Shown piece after piece: positions 46,469-55,464 of a stretch of 64,000 nt of DNA. Below the pieces are notes generated by a model. It was not told the origin of the DNA, made no database searches, and worked only from the letters and a program-made list of their open reading frames with translations. This DNA is from Neobacillus rhizophilus (lineage in GTDB: Bacteria > Bacillota > Bacilli > Bacillales > Cytobacillaceae), in NCBI RefSeq assembly GCF_018343535.1, contig NZ_JAGYPF010000001.1:806001-870000 (forward strand), written 5' to 3'. The translations under genes were made by a program, and so were the position numbers. Position 1 is the stretch's first letter. Each line of letters opens with the position of its first letter.

Positions 46469-46504
46469 CAAAAAAAGGGCCCAAACTATATTTTGGGACA
46501 CCCT
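46469..46504 (-). terminator. terminator of the M20 amidohydrolase gene
   Basis: GGG-CCCAAA / TTTTGGG-CCC stem, then seven U on the minus strand, 20 bases past the stop. Confidence 0.88.
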
Positions 46505-46523
46505 CTAATATTTTTATTAAATT

Positions 46524-47639
46524 TTACAAATCCGCTAAACCTTTGAACAGTTCCACACCTGTCTCAATGATATCATCACGGAAGTTATACTCATAGCTGT
46601 GCAGGTTCGGATAATCTTCCCCGTTTCCAATATAAGTATAGGCTCCCTTGGTGAGTTTTGTGTAATGACCAAAATCTTCGGAACCTCGGAACGCTTCCAC
46701 TAGCTCAATCAAATCAAATCCTTTATCTCTACAAACCTGACGAATCTTATCGGAGCTTTCTTTGTCATTCGCTGTTTCAGGGAATTCATCTTGGTATTCG
46801 AAGCTGACCTTCAAACCATACTTTTCCGCTTCGGCCTTGGCAACTTCCTCAAGATTCTTCTGAAGTTTATCCATTTCTTCTTCATAAAGAGCACGAATTG
46901 TCATTCTAAGCACACCTTTGCCGGCGTTAACACCAAATGCTTTGGCGCCGATGTCCACTTGAACAATCGTGCATAGAACAATGCCTTCGTTCACATCAGG
47001 ATCAATGAATCCAGGAATGGCATCGATGACCTTGGCAATCGCAAAGGATGGATTGATTCCCTTCTCCGGCTCGCTGGCATGAGAAGGTACACCCTCCATA
47101 TGTATGCTCATTCCCTTGGATGCACAATGAGCTGTTCCGTCTATGACCAATACGGAATTGTGTTTAAAACCACTCATATTATGCCAAGCAAAAATTTCTT
47201 CAATGTTATTTTCCTTGATAAAAACAGCACACTCGGATGCACCGTCGCCTGTTTCCTCCGCATGCTGGAATAAGAAGTAGACGTTGTTGTCACATCCTTT
47301 TTGATCGATTTCCAACGCAAATCCAGCAAGAGTTGCGGAGTGCCCGTCATGTCCGCATTTGTGTGACACTCCAGGAATTTGAGAACCGTATGGAAGATTA
47401 ATAGTTTCCTCTATTGGGAGGGCATCAAAGTCCGCACGGAAGGCAACGTTTCTTTTTCCAACATTAGAGTGATAGATGGCATAGAACCAGCGGCCCCGGT
47501 CAACGATTTCAAGTTTTGTGTTTGCTTTTAGGAAATCAATTAAATGTTGTTTAGTCCATACTTCATAATTGGATAATTCAGGATGTGCATGTAATTCATG
47601 ACGAAGCTGCACCGCCAATTCAAGGTTTTTCTTTTCCAA
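46524..47639 (-). CDS. M20 (M20D) amidohydrolase, AmhX-like
   Basis: A 371-aa metal-dependent amidohydrolase. Metal ligands: HKCGHDGHSATLAGF near residue 95, QHAEETGDGASE near 125-136 with the catalytic Glu pair, FAWHNM near 150 and LHSYEYNF near the end. The dimerisation domain sits between. The start is TTG at 47639 behind GGAGAGGAGAG; no ATG lies nearby. It follows the amino-acid permease on the same strand, so release and uptake of an amino acid from an N-acyl conjugate is plausible. Substrate unknown. Confidence 0.9.
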   Translation of the reverse strand: MEKKNLELAVQLRHELHAHPELSNYEVWTKQHLIDFLKANTKLEIVDRGRWFYAIYHSNVGKRNVAFRADFDALPIEETINLPYGSQIPGVSHKCGHDGHSATLAGFALEIDQKGCDNNVYFLFQHAEETGDGASECAVFIKENNIEEIFAWHNMSGFKHNSVLVIDGTAHCASKGMSIHMEGVPSHASEPEKGINPSFAIAKVIDAIPGFIDPDVNEGIVLCTIVQVDIGAKAFGVNAGKGVLRMTIRALYEEEMDKLQKNLEEVAKAEAEKYGLKVSFEYQDEFPETANDKESSDKIRQVCRDKGFDLIELVEAFRGSEDFGHYTKLTKGAYTYIGNGEDYPNLHSYEYNFRDDIIETGVELFKGLADL

Positions 47640-47670
47640 TCTGTTTCTCTCCTCTCCATTTAAGGACGAA

Positions 47671-47699
47671 TCCCTAGTTTACATACTAGCAACTAGGGA
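47671..47699 (-). repeat. intercistronic hairpin between permease and amidohydrolase
   Basis: TCCCTAGTT / AACTAGGGA, 9-bp perfect arms with an 11-base loop and no U-run. It probably adjusts expression of the downstream gene. Confidence 0.6.
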
Positions 47700-47741
47700 C
47701 CCGCCTTTACACATTACTAATATGAAAATTTGTGAGATTCA

Positions 47742-49163
47742 TTATTTTATTTCTGTTTCTTTAATGTGGGCCTCTAAGAAAGGCTTATAGTCCGGATCTT
47801 TCAGTTTTCCTTTTTTATACAAGATGGTACCAATAATGGCGTACAAGACTAGCATTGGTGCTCCAATATAGAATGAAAATCTTGTATCAGGACTATAGGC
47901 CGTATAAGAGGCAATCGCAACTAATGCGATTAAACAAATAATGGTTGGAAGTGGATAAATATTCGTTTTGAACTTTAGTTTGTCCACAGAACCGCCATTT
48001 GACACCAGCCATTTTCTGAATTTATAGTGCGAAAGAAAACTACCGAACCAGCCAAGTAATGTATTGAAACCAGCGATGGAGATTAACCATACAAACACCT
48101 TATCTGGTGAAACGAAGTTTGTAATCAGAGAAACTTGTCCAAGGAACAATGTCAGAATAACCGCATTCATCGGGATCCCGCGTTTATTTACTTTACCCAA
48201 AGCTTTTGGAGCCTTTCCTTCTTTTGACAAGGCGACCAGCGTTCTGCTGATGGCATAAATCATCGAATTTGCCGCAGATGCGAGTGAAGTCAGAATGACA
48301 ATATTCATTATGGTGGCAGCGCCGGGAACGCCTGCCAACCCAAATAGACCAGCATATCCATTATTTAAAACGCTTACTTCTTTGTAAGGAACAACCAATC
48401 CCATGACAGTCACGGAACCAACATAAAAAAGCAAAATCCGGAAGAAAATAGTATTTATCGCTTTAGGTACATTTTTCTGAGGATTCTCTGTTTCTCCAGA
48501 TGCAGTAATAACGGTTTCAACCCCAAGATATGACCAGATAACGCCAGTCATCATCAAAATAACTGCTGCGAATCCGTTAGGGAACATGGACTTGTCTGTC
48601 CAGTTGGATAATCCAATAAATCCTTGATGTCCAATCAATCCAAAAATCATTAACACACCAACAATTAAGAAGATAATAATAGCAACAACCTTGATGCCGG
48701 CAAACCAGTATTCTGCTTCCCCGTATGATTTTACATCGATTAAATTCAAGGCCAATATCAATAATGAAATGATGATACAGAAGACAGAAGGAGGTACATT
48801 AGGAAAAAATTGATTTAGAATCATTCCTCCCCCAACGATTTCAGCGCCAAGGCCGAGGAATCCGTTGATGGATAAATTCCAGCCTACCATAAAGCCCAAT
48901 ACAGGATGAACAAAGAGCCCCGAATAGGATGTATAGGCACCCGGAACAGGCATGAAGGTAGACATTTCGCCTAGACCTTTCATTAAAACAAACACTAAAA
49001 TCCCAATCACTAAATAGGCAATCGGGCCGCCTAGGGCTCCGGCCTTCGAAACGACATTACCAGAAGCAAGGAACAGACCTGTACCGATTGTTCCGCCAAT
49101 GGAAATCATCGTAATATGCCGCTGTTTTAAGCCGCGTTGAAGGTCATTGGTGTTATTTGCCAT
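47742..49163 (-). CDS. amino-acid permease (APC superfamily, AAT type)
   Basis: A 473-aa permease with 12 helices. The N-terminus has LKQRHITMISIGGTIGTGLF, with the substrate-binding GTIGTGLF of helix 1. EMSTFMPVPGAYTSYSGLFV and SGETENPQKNVPKAI are AAT-family marks (RocE/LysP/HutM group). AAAGGGG precedes the ATG. A GntR regulator gene lies upstream and the M20 amidohydrolase downstream, forming a likely amino-acid scavenging set. Substrate not determined. Confidence 0.93.
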   Translation of the reverse strand: MANNTNDLQRGLKQRHITMISIGGTIGTGLFLASGNVVSKAGALGGPIAYLVIGILVFVLMKGLGEMSTFMPVPGAYTSYSGLFVHPVLGFMVGWNLSINGFLGLGAEIVGGGMILNQFFPNVPPSVFCIIISLLILALNLIDVKSYGEAEYWFAGIKVVAIIIFLIVGVLMIFGLIGHQGFIGLSNWTDKSMFPNGFAAVILMMTGVIWSYLGVETVITASGETENPQKNVPKAINTIFFRILLFYVGSVTVMGLVVPYKEVSVLNNGYAGLFGLAGVPGAATIMNIVILTSLASAANSMIYAISRTLVALSKEGKAPKALGKVNKRGIPMNAVILTLFLGQVSLITNFVSPDKVFVWLISIAGFNTLLGWFGSFLSHYKFRKWLVSNGGSVDKLKFKTNIYPLPTIICLIALVAIASYTAYSPDTRFSFYIGAPMLVLYAIIGTILYKKGKLKDPDYKPFLEAHIKETEIK

Positions 49164-49285
49164 AGATAAATTTCCCCTTTTTTAATTTAATAGTTTAATA
49201 AAATAAACCCTTTTCAATTTAAACACCTTTTCAAATATTCAGTTATTTGTATACTTTATATTATATATTTTATTTTTTCCTGTCA

Positions 49286-49323
49286 ATAAAAAAAGATTCT
49301 GTCGAATAATCAACAAAATCTTT
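49286..49323 (-). terminator. terminator of the GntR gene
   Basis: AAAGATT-TGT / ACA-AATCTTT with one mismatch and a 10-base loop; A-run gives the U-tail on the minus strand. Confidence 0.85.
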
Positions 49324-49336
49324 CGGGTTTTTCTTC

Positions 49337-49981
49337 TTATAGTGGCAGGTTTTCCACCTTTTCAGGGTTCCAATGGACTTCTTTCAATATTCTTTCCAAT
49401 TCAACAGTATCTTTACTTTTAAAAAGCTCAAGCATTTTTCGATGCTCATTATTGGTTTGCATTAGTTTTTCTTTCAAGCCTTCCTGTGAGCCGTTTTCCC
49501 CTAAATTTTTCAAAAATTTCTTTTCCCATTGAAGCAAAAGGTTGACTAAGCTTTTGTTGGGACAAACAGATAAATAGACACTATGAAAAGCTTCTTGCAT
49601 CTTATCATACATTCGATAATTCTCGGTATTCAGCGCCAAATCAATACTCTGTATGTAGAAATCCATTTCACTCAAGTGCTTTTCGGTTAAAAGCGGTGCA
49701 GCCAAGGAAGCAGCGAGACCATCCAATGCTCCGATGATAAAATAGGTTTCTTCAGCCTCTTGCTTTGTAAGACTTTTTATGACAAACCCTTTCCTTGGTA
49801 CATTATCAATCAGCCCCTCCGACGCTAGTTGGATGAGTGCTTCCCTTACTGGGGTCCTGCTGACTTGAAGGCTTTCGCAAATATTGTTTTCATTTAACTT
49901 TGCCCCTGCAAGCAATTTCCCACTGTTGATTTGATCAACAATATAATTATAAACATGGTCTTTCAGTGATAAATATTCCAT
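49337..49981 (-). CDS. GntR-family regulator (FadR/FCD subfamily)
   Basis: A 214-aa regulator. Winged helix at residues 1-70 (GAKLNENNICESLQVSRTPV, REALIQLASEGLI), then a helical FCD domain with FHSVYLSVCPNKSL and NEHRKMLELF. ATG 49981 is preferred, with GGAG 9 bases upstream; TTG 49996 lies before that site. It is encoded upstream of the permease and amidohydrolase and likely controls them. AT-rich TGTATA-containing stretches lie in both its own promoter and the permease promoter. Confidence 0.9.
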   Translation of the reverse strand: MEYLSLKDHVYNYIVDQINSGKLLAGAKLNENNICESLQVSRTPVREALIQLASEGLIDNVPRKGFVIKSLTKQEAEETYFIIGALDGLAASLAAPLLTEKHLSEMDFYIQSIDLALNTENYRMYDKMQEAFHSVYLSVCPNKSLVNLLLQWEKKFLKNLGENGSQEGLKEKLMQTNNEHRKMLELFKSKDTVELERILKEVHWNPEKVENLPL

Positions 49982-50071
49982 AATCAATTTCTCCAATACA
50001 TTCTTTATTATATATATTGTATATAAACTAGCGGAATAAGAAAAGACCCACGCTGCATGCCCAGGTCTATC

Positions 50072-50320
50072 TCAAAGTACCAGCACATATTGAATTTGAT
50101 TGGAAGAAATGGGTGTAATAGCCGCAACAGAATAGCCGATACTTAAAAGTTGTGATAAAGTTTCTGCACAATTATGCCGGGGGGGCTCAATCGGTGCGTG
50201 GTAGCTTTTATAAAGCTGCAGGAATTGATTATTATTTGTACAATGAAGCAGGATAACATGTTTACCTGTCCATGCCTGCCCAATAATAGGTTGTATTTGC
50301 ACTTCATTCATGTTTCTCAT
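50072..50320 (-). CDS. small hypothetical protein
   Basis: An 82-aa protein starting MRNMNEVQIQPIIGQAW. ATG 50320 is chosen because AAAGGTG lies 6 bases upstream; a TTG at 50395 follows a terminator directly and has no ribosome site. It has short beta-strand-like segments and a hydrophobic end (QIQYVLVL), and Cys residues in LLHCTNN and RHNCAET. I do not recognise the family. Single gene. Confidence 0.65.
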   Translation of the reverse strand: MRNMNEVQIQPIIGQAWTGKHVILLHCTNNNQFLQLYKSYHAPIEPPRHNCAETLSQLLSIGYSVAAITPISSNQIQYVLVL

Positions 50321-50396
50321 ATTGAACACCTTTTCTAGTTGATACAATAGATTATGAATGATAACCAGTCCATTGTTCGCAATATGGATATTCAAT

Positions 50397-50433
50397 AAAA
50401 AAAACTGACTCCAAAAGTTGTGTCAGTTTTTCC
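50397..50433. terminator. bidirectional terminator
   Basis: AAAAACTGAC / GTCAGTTTTT, 10-bp perfect stem with a 12-base loop, just after the nitronate monooxygenase stop. Confidence 0.92.
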
Positions 50434-50453
50434 GCTTTAATTTTATCCTGCCA

Positions 50454-51422
50454 TTAAACAACAACCAGACCTAGTCTCTCTTTCGCTGCCATATACTCCT
50501 GATAAAGCTTGTCAACGAAATCTCCAGCACCGCTAACTTTATTAATGACGCCAATTCCTTGGCCAGAACCCCAAATTTCCTTCCATGCCTTCGGTTTCGA
50601 ACTGCCGTCTGAAAAACTCATTTTAGACGGGTCACTTTCAGGGAGCGCATTAGGATCTAACCCTGCCGCACGTATGGATGGTGCCAAATAGTTTCCTGGA
50701 ACACCTGTGAACAGACTGCTATAGACAATATCGTCAGATGTGGAATCTACAATTGCCTGCTTATACTCTTCTACAGCATTAGCTTCGTGAGTGGCAATAA
50801 ATGGCGAACCAATGTAAGCAAAATCAGCCCCCATTGCTTGAGCGGCGAGTACAGCACTGCCGGTAGCAATCGAACCTGCCAAAGCAACCGGACCATCGTA
50901 CCATTCACGGATTTCCTGAACTAAGGCAAACGGGCTCTTCACACCAGCATGACCACCGGCACCTGCGGCAACGGCAATCAACCCATCCGCACCTTTGTCA
51001 ACTGCCTTATGTGCGAATGTATTATTAATAATATCGTGCAGCACAATACCTCCGTAACTATGTATTTCGGTATTTACTTCTTCACGTGCCCCAAGCGACG
51101 TAATAATGATAGGAACCTTATACTTCTTACACATTTCCACATCATGGTCAAGGCGATTATTGGACTTGTGCACAATTTGATTAATGGCAAATGGTGCAGC
51201 AGGCCGCTCCGGATTACGAGCGTTATATGCTGCTAGTTCCTCGGTGATTTCATGCAGCCATTCATCAAGTTGTGAGGCCGGTCTCGCATTTAGGGCCGGC
51301 ATAGAGCCGACAATTCCAGCTTTACATTGAGCAATGACCAATTTTGGATTACTAATAATAAAAAGCGGTGAACCGATTACAGGTAAACGCAAGTCCTTCA
51401 GTACTGTTGGGATATTTGGCAT
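50454..51422 (-). CDS. nitronate monooxygenase (2-nitropropane dioxygenase family)
   Basis: A 322-aa FMN-dependent TIM-barrel enzyme that oxidises nitronates such as propionate-3-nitronate. It starts MPNIPTVLKDLRLPVIGSPL. GAGGHAGVKSPFALVQEI carries the catalytic His and FMN loop; AMGADFAYIGSPFIATHEAN is the second FMN phosphate region. ATG 51422 has GGAGG upstream; a longer in-frame reading to 51443 includes the ribosome site. Single gene with terminator. Confidence 0.93.
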   Translation of the reverse strand: MPNIPTVLKDLRLPVIGSPLFIISNPKLVIAQCKAGIVGSMPALNARPASQLDEWLHEITEELAAYNARNPERPAAPFAINQIVHKSNNRLDHDVEMCKKYKVPIIITSLGAREEVNTEIHSYGGIVLHDIINNTFAHKAVDKGADGLIAVAAGAGGHAGVKSPFALVQEIREWYDGPVALAGSIATGSAVLAAQAMGADFAYIGSPFIATHEANAVEEYKQAIVDSTSDDIVYSSLFTGVPGNYLAPSIRAAGLDPNALPESDPSKMSFSDGSSKPKAWKEIWGSGQGIGVINKVSGAGDFVDKLYQEYMAAKERLGLVVV

Positions 51423-51484
51423 TTTCCTTGTCCCTCCATTCAAATTTTTAACATTCTACTAAAATTTAATTCTCCAAATAATGT

Positions 51485-52210
51485 TTATTTTCCTTCTTTT
51501 ATTTTTAAAACAGATTCCGTCTCAAAACTTCCATCCTTTATGATTAATGCGTTTAACTGGCCGTCGAAAGCACAGCCTCCATCGATTCCGATTACCCGGT
51601 TTGGACCAAAATAAACATTGTTTTGTTTATGGATCCTTCTGGTCGGAGTATGGCCAAAAATGACCGTTTCAGGATGCTGATATTCGTAAATAAATTCATC
51701 CCGAATATTTAGAAACTCCACTTTTGTAGTTTTTTCCAGACCTTTTTTCGGATGGATTCCTGCATGGACAAAAATCAAATCCTGTTCCTTGATAAATAAA
51801 GGGAGAGATTGTAAAAATGAAATTTGCGAAGAAAAATGATCTAGGATGATGTTTCTTATGTCATTTTCCTTTTTCATGTCATTCAGCAATTCTGAGTATT
51901 CAACCCGATCCATACCAAGTCTATGTAAACAGCTATTTATCGTCGCTATTCCGCCAACCCTGCCATAATAAAAGATAATTTCTTTTTCAGCTAGCCATTG
52001 CAAAAACATATCATCATGGTTGCCAAGCAAAGCAGTTGCCCCTTGACTGCACCATTCTTGTACTCTATCAAGTACAGCCATACTGTCGTGGCCTGTATCG
52101 ACATAGTCACCTAAAAAAATTACCTCTTCCGGTTGTGCATTAGTTTTTGTTATCAATTGATCCAGTTCCGCTGCACAGCCATGAATATCAGATATCACAA
52201 TTTTCCTCAA
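51485..52210 (-). CDS. PPP-family metallophosphatase
   Basis: A 241-aa serine/threonine-phosphatase or diadenosine-tetraphosphatase type protein. All PPP motifs are present: SDIHGC (residues 7-12), FLGDYVDTGHDS (near 32-43), LLGNHDD (near 61), FVHAGIHP (near 148) and FGHTPT (near 187). The start is TTG at 52210 with GGGGTG 5 bases upstream. Related Bacillus proteins include PrpE-like enzymes. Whether it acts on proteins or nucleotides cannot be told. Confidence 0.9.
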   Translation of the reverse strand: MRKIVISDIHGCAAELDQLITKTNAQPEEVIFLGDYVDTGHDSMAVLDRVQEWCSQGATALLGNHDDMFLQWLAEKEIIFYYGRVGGIATINSCLHRLGMDRVEYSELLNDMKKENDIRNIILDHFSSQISFLQSLPLFIKEQDLIFVHAGIHPKKGLEKTTKVEFLNIRDEFIYEYQHPETVIFGHTPTRRIHKQNNVYFGPNRVIGIDGGCAFDGQLNALIIKDGSFETESVLKIKEGK

Positions 52211-52315
52211 GGTTTCACCCCATAATTATCGACTTGTCCATTACATCTATAACTAATTTAAGTTCAATAACAAGTACGGAAATTCCTTTGATATTCTTAT
52301 TTTTGTACGCACACA

Positions 52316-52346
52316 CATAAAAAAAGAACCCCTATAATTCACGGGG
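52316..52346 (-). terminator. weak terminator after the 36-codon gene
   Basis: CCCC / GGGG with a 10-base loop overlapping the stop codon, then seven U on the minus strand. Confidence 0.6.
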
Positions 52347-52442
52347 CCCAGCAGAATGATGTTCTATATGAGCTTTTTGCATTAGCAATCGTAACTTCTG
52401 GTTTTTTGTTAACAATCTCCAAAATGCTACCTTGAATACCAT
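52332..52442 (-). CDS. small basic protein of 36 residues
   Basis: ATG at 52442 with GGAGGGG 5 bases upstream, a very strong site for so short a gene. The product starts MVFKVAFWRLLTKNQKLRLL, an amphipathic basic helix, and ends IEHHSAGPREL. It overlaps a terminator at its 3' end, so gene and transcript end together. No family recognised. The ribosome site, terminator and protein-like composition support a real small gene. Confidence 0.6.
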   Translation of the reverse strand: MVFKVAFWRLLTKNQKLRLLMQKAHIEHHSAGPREL

Positions 52443-52817
52443 ATAAACCCCTCCCTCAAAACAAATAAGTTTTCTTAAAAAGCTTTTATTTCAAACTCCC
52501 CGACCTTCCTTCATGTTTTTCATTGTAACAAACTTCGCAGTTTATTAAAATTTAAATATTCCGACTACTTTAACCTTTTTTTTACAAATTTATTCTTTAT
52601 TCTATTAGGAACCACCATCATTAGAAAGAAAAAAACAAGAACTTTGTATGTGAGTGTCGAAATGTAAAACAAAGATTTTGATAAAATATGTCATTCGTGT
52701 GAACATGTTTATTTATATCACCGGAAATCCTTGTCATAATTTCTTGAAAGTTCAGAATGTTTTTCTAAATTCTCTGAAGATTCACCATCTTTTTTAGTAA
52801 GCTTAGCTAAGATGAAT
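52443..52817. other. intergenic region with one start-less coding-like stretch
   Basis: On the minus strand 52826-52718 reads without stop as a hydrophilic peptide (LAKLTKKDGESSENLEKHSE, then LSRNYDKDFR). It has no start codon with ribosome site and begins in the terminator of the stress-protein gene. Apart from this the region is AT-rich and should hold the promoter of the 36-codon gene. Confidence 0.35.
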
Positions 52818-52819
52818 AT

Positions 52820-52857
52820 AAAAAGGTTGTTCCCAAGAACTTAAGAACAACCTTTTA
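52820..52857 (-). terminator. terminator of the universal stress protein gene
   Basis: AAAAGGTTGTTC / GAACAACCTTTT, 12-bp perfect stem with a 12-base loop. Confidence 0.95.
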
Positions 52858-52871
52858 TTATAGGTTAGAAA

Positions 52872-53309
52872 TTATTTTACAATCAGAACCGGGCAATTGG
52901 CCTTCTGTACTACATAATGACTTACACTTCCCAAGAACAGTTCCTTCAGTCCGCTTAATCCTCTGCTTCCCATGACAATAAAATCGGCGTCATTCTTTCT
53001 AACAAAATCGATAATGGTTCTTGCAGGATCCCCTTCCAACACAAATGTTCTTGTCTTATTTGGAAGCTTAAGCAGCTCTTGGTTTATTTCTTCGCGAATC
53101 GGTTCGATCGCTTTAAACTGTTCCTCGCGCCGATCTTGTATCGGAACTGCATAATGGTAAGCTAGCTGAATTTCCGGTTGAATAACCATGACAACATATA
53201 ATTCAATTTTTTCGTCTTGCTTTACTAGATTCATTGCCATTTTTAAAGCTTTTTTGCTTAATTCGGAATGATCGTAAGGAACCACGATTCTTGAATAATC
53301 AGTCAGCAT
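52872..53309 (-). CDS. universal stress protein (UspA family)
   Basis: A 145-aa protein with a single Usp domain. It starts SRIVVPYDHSELSKKALKMA. The ATP-binding motif G-2x-G-9x-G(S) is present as GSRGLSGLKELFLGSVS near residues 118-134, so this is the ATP-binding type. GAGGGGG precedes the ATG. Single gene with strong terminator. Specific role unknown. Confidence 0.95.
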   Translation of the reverse strand: MLTDYSRIVVPYDHSELSKKALKMAMNLVKQDEKIELYVVMVIQPEIQLAYHYAVPIQDRREEQFKAIEPIREEINQELLKLPNKTRTFVLEGDPARTIIDFVRKNDADFIVMGSRGLSGLKELFLGSVSHYVVQKANCPVLIVK

Positions 53310-53509
53310 TTACTTATCCCCCTCATATTGGTATAAATACCATTTATTCACTTTTATTATATAACTTTTTCACACTTCCGATCGTGAGTGGATTAGAACA
53401 TTATGTGAATTTTTTCATATTTTGCTGGAACATATTGTTCATTAATATATAGACTTTTCTGTATTATTATAGATTTATTAATACCTATCTGCTTATAGGG
53501 GAAATGTCT

Positions 53510-55267
53510 ATGCTTAAGAAAATTATTACAACTTTGCTATCATTCTCATTTTTACTTTGTGGAAATTTTCCCGTATCCATTTTTGACATAGAAGAGGCAA
53601 AAGCTTCTTCCTATAATAGTTTAGCCGACCGGCCATTTATGGGCTGGAGCAGCTGGAGCTCGATTCGGAAAAAACCGACGGAGCAAAACATCAAAGATGC
53701 AGCTGATGTAATGGCTGCAAAATTCAAGTCGCACGGATACCAATATGTTAACTTGGATGATTACTATATGCTTGATTGGACCACAACCGTTGATAAATAT
53801 GGTCGGTGGGTAGTAGATCCAAAGAAATTTCCAAGCGGGATGAAAGCACTTGGAGATTATATTCACCACAAAGGCTTAAAGTTTGGTCTCTATGTTACGC
53901 TAGGTATTCCACAAGGTGCGGTGGATCAAAACACGCCGATTGAGGGAACGCCCTATCACGCTAAAGATATTGTGAACTTCAGGAAAGGGCAAAAAGTGAA
54001 TTTTAACTTCAAGAATATGTATGCCATTAATTTTTCCAAGCCGGGGGCACAGGAGTATATTGATTCGTGGGCTCAGCTGTTTGCTTCTTACGGGGTGGAT
54101 TATCTAAAAATTGATGGTGTCCGCAACCAGGATATTCAAGATGTCGAGGCCTGGGCAAGGGCGTTGAAGAAAACTGGACGACCGATTCATGTGGAGCTGT
54201 CCAATAATCTTGATATCAAACATGCTTCTACATGGAGGGAATTATCGAATGGCTGGCGAACCGATCACGACGTAGAGGCATATGGAAAGCCAACTCTCAC
54301 AAACTGGAAAAAGGTGTCTAGAAGATTTGATGATGCCGCAGAGTGGCACGAACATGCAAGTCCTGGCGGGTGGAACGATTTTGATTCACTCAATGTAGCA
54401 AACGGAGGTAAGGATGGCCTGACAGAGGAGGAAAAACGATCTTATGTATCTCTGTGGGCGATTGCGGCATCCCAGTTTGTGATTGGGAACGACCTGACAA
54501 AGCTAGACGATTACGGGATCAGCTTGTTGACAAATGACGAAATTATTGGGGCCAACCAAAGTGGAGCAGCAGGGAAACGTCTATACAAAACCGCTGCCTC
54601 TCAAGTATTCTATCAAAAACTACCGGACGGCTCTTACACTATCGGACTCTTTAATACCGGACCAGCTTCACAAAACGTAAGTGTGAAATGGGCAGATTTG
54701 GGGGTCGAGGGCTCAGCAATGGTACATGATATGTGGAGCCATCAGGATTTAGGCAGCCTGGATTCAGGATTCACCACAGAACTTTCCACTCATGCTTCTC
54801 GTATGGTTCATGTAATTCCCACTTCATTGAGTGGAGACCGATATACTCCCTATAATGCAAATATATCAACAGTTCCTGCTGCCCCAGATTGGGTCATGGC
54901 TGACAGGAATAATCAAAATTCCGTTACAATTACTTGGAATCCTGTATATGGAGCGGAGTCCTATACCGTCTATCGTAAAACCATCAATAGATTTGGATTC
55001 AGCAGCGACTATACTCCTATTGCAACAAAACTAACAGAACCTAATTTTGAGGATAAAACTGCTACATTCCGTGACGGCGGCAGTTATTCGTATGTCGTAG
55101 CCGGAAGGAATGCAGTTGGGGAAAGTACAAAGTCTCCTAAAGCTCAAACAGACAGCCAATCCTTCGTGCTAGTTGTCGTTCCAATGATGTTATTTATTGC
55201 TGTTTTCATCTTATTAAAACTCTTTAGTATGATTAGGGATAAATATCAATTCTATAGAACAGCTTGA
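53510..55267 (+). CDS. membrane-anchored GH27 glycosidase with fibronectin III domain
   Basis: A 585-aa exported enzyme. Signal peptide (residues 1-30, LLSFSFLLCGNFPVS). GH27-type (beta/alpha)8 catalytic domain: FMGWSSWSSI, YVNLDDYYM, the nucleophile Asp in VDYLKIDGVR, and the proton-donor region GWRTDHDVEAY. A beta-sandwich domain and a fibronectin III-like module (APDWVMADRNNQNSVTITWN) follow. A C-terminal helix (FVLVVVPMMLFIAVFILLKL) and basic tail anchor it. Start 53510 has AGGGG 8 bases upstream; ATG 53504 is too close to it. GH27 includes alpha-galactosidases and isomaltodextranases; specificity unknown. Confidence 0.88.
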   Translation: MLKKIITTLLSFSFLLCGNFPVSIFDIEEAKASSYNSLADRPFMGWSSWSSIRKKPTEQNIKDAADVMAAKFKSHGYQYVNLDDYYMLDWTTTVDKYGRWVVDPKKFPSGMKALGDYIHHKGLKFGLYVTLGIPQGAVDQNTPIEGTPYHAKDIVNFRKGQKVNFNFKNMYAINFSKPGAQEYIDSWAQLFASYGVDYLKIDGVRNQDIQDVEAWARALKKTGRPIHVELSNNLDIKHASTWRELSNGWRTDHDVEAYGKPTLTNWKKVSRRFDDAAEWHEHASPGGWNDFDSLNVANGGKDGLTEEEKRSYVSLWAIAASQFVIGNDLTKLDDYGISLLTNDEIIGANQSGAAGKRLYKTAASQVFYQKLPDGSYTIGLFNTGPASQNVSVKWADLGVEGSAMVHDMWSHQDLGSLDSGFTTELSTHASRMVHVIPTSLSGDRYTPYNANISTVPAAPDWVMADRNNQNSVTITWNPVYGAESYTVYRKTINRFGFSSDYTPIATKLTEPNFEDKTATFRDGGSYSYVVAGRNAVGESTKSPKAQTDSQSFVLVVVPMMLFIAVFILLKLFSMIRDKYQFYRTA

Positions 55268-55276
55268 TCTCTATAT

Positions 55277-55309
55277 TAAAAGCCGCACTGTGAATTGTGC
55301 GGCTTTTAG
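55277..55309. terminator. terminator of the GH27 gene
   Basis: AAAAGCCGCAC / GTGCGGCTTTT, 11-bp perfect stem with a 9-base loop. Confidence 0.95.
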
Positions 55310-55344
55310 TTATGATGTTGCTACTCGAACATGCTGGTTTAATT

Positions 55345-55464
55345 TTAGAATTCCACTTCTTCACCAAAAATTTTTATCGTCGTTCCGTCTAATATTAACC
55401 GATTTTCCTCAGCTGCTACCATTAGTTCAACGCATTCAATAAACTCAAGTGGACTTACTTTCAT
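55345..55464 (-). CDS. small acidic protein of 39 residues
   Basis: ATG at 55464 with AAAGAGGTG 6 bases upstream; stop at 55345-55347. The product starts MKVSPLEFIECVELMVAAEE, continues NRLILDGTTIKIF and ends GEEVEF: one helix followed by two strands. It converges on the GH27 gene and shares the terminator at 55277-55309. No family recognised. Confidence 0.6.
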   Translation of the reverse strand: MKVSPLEFIECVELMVAAEENRLILDGTTIKIFGEEVEF

